Of a DNA stretch of 64,000 nt, positions 60,363-64,000 are shown piece after piece (position 1 is the stretch's first letter; each line of letters begins with the position of its first letter). The position numbers were made by a program, and so were the translations under genes. Origin of the DNA: Chlorokybus atmophyticus (Eukaryota; Streptophyta; Chlorokybophyceae; Chlorokybales; Chlorokybaceae); assembly GCA_009103225.1 (NCBI GenBank), contig RHPI01000772.1:697457-761456 (forward strand). The letters run 5' to 3'. Under the pieces are notes generated by a model, which saw only the letters and a list, made by a program, of their open reading frames with translations, searched no databases and was not told the DNA's origin.

Positions 60363-61590
60363 GCGCACGCGAGAAAGACCGCGTCCGGCAAAGCACTCAG
60401 CGTTACCGCTGGGCCAACGACAGGCTGTATCAACGGATACAAGATGCAGATCAGGAGGTCCCCACACTAGCTGCACGTGAAGGCATCATCTCCTCCCTTC
60501 ACACCGAGCTCGGGCACTTCGGTGTCAAGCGCACGGTCAGCCTGGTCAGGACCCAGTACTGGTGGTATGGGGTGCACAGACAGGTGCGGGAGTTCGTCAG
60601 CAACTGTTAGCAGTGTGACATGGTTCGCGCCAGCCTCAACACGCGCAACGCCACCTTGCATCCCCTTCCCATTTTCGGGTTGTTCTACCGCTGGGGACTG
60701 GACATCCTCGGAGACCTAGCGCCCTCAGCGCGAGGCAACCGCTACATCCTCGTCATGATCGAGCACTTCTCCAAGTGGGTGGAGCTGGTGCCCCTGCCCG
60801 ACAAGAGCAGTGAGGGAGTAGCCCAGGCTTTCCTCTCCCATGTACTCGGACGCTTCGGCAGCTGCGCTGAAGTCATCACCGACCAGGGTACGGAGTTCAG
60901 AGGAGCCTTCGACAAGCTTATCGACAGATGCTTCATCGACCACCGTCGCACCTCACGCGACCACCCGCAGGCCGACGGCCTCGCCGAGCGTACCGTGCAG
61001 ACCATCAAAAAGGCACTGCGCAAGTACGTCCTCACCTACGAGAAGAATACCTAGGATGATCACCTCCCATGGGTAGCAATGGGCTACCGGCTGTCCAAGC
61101 AGGCAGCTCTGCGAGAGTACAGCCCATACTATCTACTATTCGAAAGGCAGCCATTGCTCCCTTTCCACGCACAGCAGGAGGTCGACAGAGTGGTGGACAA
61201 TCTTGACAACCCCGACGAGATGTTGTATGATCTGACAGTGCGCAGTGCGCTGTTCGAACACACAGTCCCCATGGCCTTCAACAACCTGCGCATCGCGCAG
61301 CACCGCGACACGCTGCGTTACGAGCGTGTGCGCAGTGGTTTCTACAAGGAGCGGGAGCGCCGCTTCGAGTCAGGAGACTTCGTCTACCGTATGGCATCTA
61401 CACGCGACACCCTCGATACCTCCGTCGGGCGTGCTGTCTACAAGGTATTGAAGGTGCACCCCACAGGGGTACTGGACCTGCTGGGACAACGAGGCGAGCG
61501 CATGAAGGACAGCATGGTCAACTGCGCCCTGTCATCTCCCCTACATTGCTGGCTTCACCAAGATCCAGCACCCGCGTCCGCTGCGCAGCA
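60188..61590 (+). pseudogene. Retrotransposon integrase with two in-frame stops
   Basis: The N-terminal HHCC zinc region reads LHTELGHFG ... FVSNC, then TAG (60608-60610), then QC, so the stop lies between the two Cys. The core keeps DDE: Asp at 60701 (GLDILGDL), Asp at 60881 (ITDQGTEF) and Glu at 60986 (GLAERTVQ), 35 residues apart, as in Ty3/gypsy integrases. A second TAG is at 61052-61054. The frame then continues through a C-terminal region (LLFERQPLLPF; ESGDFVYRM) and shifts near 61527. The rest of the protein is well kept, so the damage looks recent, or suppressible in other copies. Confidence 0.85.
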
Positions 61591-61595
61591 CCCGA

Positions 61596-61760
61596 TGCGA
61601 GAAGTGTGGCAGCGCCGACGACGACCCATTGATGATGTTATGCGACGGCTGTAATCAAGGCATGCACTGCTACTGCCTTGACCCTCCACTGGACGCAGTA
61701 CCCTTGTGGGAGTACTGGTGCGATGACTGCCGCATCAACGGTCCCCCACACAGTCGGTAG
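61596..61760 (+). CDS. PHD finger at the C-terminus of the retrotransposon polyprotein
   Basis: Frame shifted from the integrase frame at about 61527. A full C4HC3 set is seen: CEKC, CDGC, H and C in GMHCYC, and WCDDC, followed by INGPPHSR and a stop at 61758-61760. The DPPLDAVPLWEYWC segment is the typical PHD core. PHD fingers read histone H3 tails; here it would tether the integration complex to chromatin, as chromodomains do in chromoviruses. The fusion is seen; the role is inferred. Confidence 0.85.
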   Translation, partial: CEKCGSADDDPLMMLCDGCNQGMHCYCLDPPLDAVPLWEYWCDDCRINGPPHSR

Positions 61761-61821
61761 GAACTGAGTTCTGGANATCGAGTTCTGGAGCAGAGAGCTA
61801 CCCCAGAATCTCAGGGGGGGG
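61761..61821 (+). other. Polypurine tract region before the 3' LTR block
   Basis: Contains one N (61776), a purine-rich GAGCAGAGAG stretch and a G8 run ending at 61821, immediately before TGGCTTGTT. This is the expected place of the plus-strand primer. Confidence 0.5.
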
Positions 61822-62060
61822 TGGCTTGTTGATTGTGTGCACTACGACACAGTCTGTACACAAAGGTGGCGAGCGGCATCGGCTCGTCCACTGCACTGAA
61901 CACCGCGTAGGCTCATCTTCAAGCCTATGCCTCCAATTGGGGGGTTGTCTTTTGCTTGCATGACTCCGATGCAATGCACGGCACTAGCATGCGTGCAGCA
62001 CTAGCACTCCTCCGCAGCCTGTCCGAGACAAGGTTGCCCTCGACCATGGCAGGCACGACA
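61822..62060 (+). repeat. Extra copy of the LTR 3' tail
   Basis: TGGCTTGTT plus 230 bp (61831-62060) nearly identical to 62722-62951. It lies directly after the polypurine tract and is separated from the full 3' LTR by only two bases (GC, 62061-62062). Confidence 0.85.
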
Positions 62061-62062
62061 GC

Positions 62063-62951
62063 TGTCATGCCATCTACCCTCGCATGCCAGTCCTTCTCGA
62101 GCATGCCTACACCCAGCCCCACGCCCGGGCTACCAGCATGAAGACCGCGCGAGCCCCAGCCTACTGCTAGCTATTGTACCTCCCATGTAGCATGTAGCTA
62201 GGGCTACTTTATAGACATGTCTGTAGGGACCGCGCGTAGCTGATCAGTTGTAAGTCTGTTAATAACACATGTGCTATACCGAGTCTTAGGGGATTTCCAA
62301 AATAGCATGAGGCCTCAATGTGACCGTTGGCCTAGTGCCCGCGTGGCAATGCACAGTCCTAGTTTGACATGTATAAATAGGAAGTCACGTCACCAGACTG
62401 GCTGGTGACACTGTAAGTGAGTACTGTGAGTACTAGGAGTACTAAGAAGTAAAGACTCTGTTTCTAAAGAGCTTGTGAAGCGACTTGAACTGGAAGCACG
62501 CTGTCCCGGTTGCCAAGAATTCCCTTACTACGTGAGACACAGTGCCTGCTCTTGTGCGCTGTGCCTGTCATTGCTGTGAGCTTGGCGGTGGTGTGTTGTC
62601 TCAGCAGTCAGGGTGTTGTATCCATGTGTTGCACACTCATTCACCTCACTTAACAGTGTATCATATTATCCACTCATGCAAAGAACTGTGTCCACAGCAC
62701 TACCTATCGTAGTGGCTTGTTGACTGTGTGCACTACGACACAGTCTGTACACAAAGGTGGCGAGCGGCATCGGCTCGTCCACTGCACTGAACACCGCGTA
62801 GGCTCATCTTCAAGCCTATGCCCACGATTGGGGGGTTGTCTTTTGCTTGCATGACTCCGATGCAATGCACGGCACTAGCATGCGTGCAGCACTAGCACTC
62901 CTCCGCAGCCTGTCCGAGACAAGGTTGCCCTCGACCATGGCAGGCACGACA
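62063..62951 (+). repeat. 3' LTR, full length (889 bp)
   Basis: Starts TGTCATGCC and ends GGCACGACA. The first 659 bp match the 5' LTR and the last 230 bp match 61831-62060. A TATAAATAGG box lies near 62372. Confidence 0.88.
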
Positions 62952-63080
62952 GTTCACATAGGTCAGGTTGGAACCTCTGCAACGATGACGTTGATTACTT
63001 GTTTCAGCGTCAGTGACATGAGACGTGGTGAGAGTATCAAGCGCCATAGACAAGTTCTTATGGCGCTTAAACGGAGTCAC
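62952..63080 (-). pseudogene. N-terminal part of a frame split by the retrotransposon
   Basis: Starts MTPFKRHKNLSMALDT and runs 43 codons to the insertion point, where it joins 52191-52003 in phase once the element is removed. Unknown function. Confidence 0.5.
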
Positions 63081-63207
63081 ACGTGCACTTGTTTAGATAC
63101 ACGCAGTGAATGGAATTCTGATGTAACCACGAAGCAGTCACGTACTTGTTGGCACTGTCATGGCACTGGCGCTGATGTCATCGATGAGATTATGATCATT
63201 TGAGATT

Positions 63208-63435
63208 TCAACAGGGTGCAGATGCTTGCAGCGACGGTGGTAGGGGGGTTGTTTGCTGCAAGGGCCACGTTCTAGCAATTGGCATAAAGGCACCAATGGT
63301 AGGATTGAAGTTGTGTTGTGCCATTGCAGCCCGACCCCAAATGGCAACAAGTAGATAAGCATGCATCCAATTAAAACCCCGCATGAATCCGTGCACTGTA
63401 CGCTGTGCGATCATCAGAGAACAACATGCACTCAA
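63208..63435 (-). CDS. Unrecognised island reading frame
   Basis: A 75-codon frame whose second half (MAQHNFNPTIGAFMPIARTW) looks protein-like. It is on the same strand as the other island frames. No family recognised; probably a fragment. Confidence 0.3.
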   Translation of the reverse strand: MSACCSLMIAQRTVHGFMRGFNWMHAYLLVAIWGRAAMAQHNFNPTIGAFMPIARTWPLQQTTPLPPSLQASAPC

Positions 63436-63489
63436 ATTAAATTGACGGTGACATTGCGCATTGTTGGGCTCTCAAGCTGTGGAGCAGTT

Positions 63490-63756
63490 TTATATTCGAT
63501 CGATGACACAAGTACAGCAGTACATCATGCCATGCATGCAAAGACTCACCAAATCCAACCAGCTATACTTAAGCAGGTCATCTTGCTGTTGGCGTGTTAA
63601 AGCATTGAAGGCGTCTTTGTGGATACCGCAACTAAGGTGGGACCTGAAGTTCTGCGGTCCCACTCTGGCGATCCAGCCTTTGTGTATGCCTATGAGGTTG
63701 CAGCCGTATGCGGACGAAGTATTCTTGAAGGTGGCTCCACGCTGAGAACCCGCCAT
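63490..63756 (-). CDS. Unrecognised island reading frame
   Basis: An 88-codon frame starting MAGSQRGATFKNTSSAYGCN, moderately charged, with LTRQQQDDLLKY. No domain recognised. It may be an intact small gene or a fragment of the island. Confidence 0.3.
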   Translation of the reverse strand: MAGSQRGATFKNTSSAYGCNLIGIHKGWIARVGPQNFRSHLSCGIHKDAFNALTRQQQDDLLKYSWLDLVSLCMHGMMYCCTCVIDRI

Positions 63757-64000
63757 GGAAACTGTATATGTTAGCCGTAATGCAGCAGCGGAACGTGGCT
63801 GTCACAGCCCACTTGACCACAAAAGACTTCATGCTTTTATGATCGATTTGTGGTAATTTAATGTACCTTCCCGTTACATTCCCCCCCACTTACGAACGCT
63901 GACGTCCTCGGCATCTCCCATCAGCTGGGTAATCATCCTAGGGGTCTGATTAGGGTCGGTCACCGGCCCCACCACCCAAGGACCGACCAATCTAGGCCCA
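63757..64000. other. Right edge, no feature
   Basis: Sequence becomes C/G-richer at about 63885 (CCCCCCCAC...), possibly another repeat entering the window. Nothing further can be supported. Confidence 0.4.

Larger units (their letters stand above)
52196..62951 (+). mobile_element. Ty3/gypsy-type LTR retrotransposon carrying a DNA methyltransferase and a PHD finger
   Basis: 10,756 bp, ends TG...CA, flanked by a GTTC direct repeat (52192-52195 and 62952-62955). The gypsy assignment rests on the order protease, RT, RNase H, integrase. Between protease and RT there is a complete-looking C5 cytosine methyltransferase, and after integrase a PHD finger in the place where chromoviruses carry a chromodomain. 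Frames change near 53725, 55025, 57400, 60180 and 61527, and there are stops at 60608 and 61052. Two of the frame changes sit in homopolymers (C5, G8) and could be sequencing errors. The two shared LTR segments differ at roughly 20 of 659 positions by eye, so the insertion is not very recent. Confidence 0.92.

Overview
Nuclear DNA of a eukaryote, most likely a green-lineage alga close to the streptophytes. Genes are cut by many short GT-AG introns rich in CA/TG simple repeats. The gene set includes a RABF1/ARA6-type Rab5 with an N-terminal MGC and no C-terminal cysteines, a DA2-type RING protein, a TSJT1-like DUF3700 protein, an LWD/TTG1-type WD40 protein and a root-cap-like secreted protein. 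ARA6 and the root-cap family point to streptophytes; the exact organism is an inference. I saw no rRNA, tRNA or CRISPR array. Short N runs at 26746-26919, 39502, 41715, 42795-42798 and 61776 mark assembly joins. || Region 1 (1-41.1 kb) is an ordinary gene-rich host region: TraB-domain protein (partial, -), SFT2 (+), DA2-like RING protein (-), a bacterial-type family X DNA polymerase with an eroded PHP domain (-), a Nudix/eIF2B-like fusion (+), TSJT1-like protein (+), ARA6-like Rab GTPase (-) head to head with a divergent ribose-5-phosphate isomerase A (+), a secreted EGF/PAN protein (-, assembly gap), a DCAF7/LWD/TTG1 WD40 protein (+), a BTB-BACK protein (+) and a secreted root-cap-like protein (+). 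Most gene models were rebuilt exon by exon with matching splice phases. Three introns use GC-AG. || Region 2 (about 42-52.2 kb, continuing at 62.95-64.0 kb) is an AT-richer island of decayed mobile or virus-like DNA: a Helitron-type HUH Rep plus PIF1-like helicase relic, a GIY-YIG nuclease relic, coiled-coil reading frames on the minus strand, palindromes, and a small TIR element with TA target duplication. || Region 3 (52196-62951) is a 10.8-kb Ty3/gypsy LTR retrotransposon inserted into that island, with a GTTC target duplication and TG...CA ends. Its coding order is gag (zinc knuckle), a long unrecognised segment, protease, a C5 cytosine DNA methyltransferase, reverse transcriptase, RNase H, integrase and a PHD finger. 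The captured methyltransferase and the PHD finger are the most striking content of the window. This copy carries frameshifts, two stops in integrase and an Asp-to-Asn change in reverse transcriptase, and its LTRs are rearranged.
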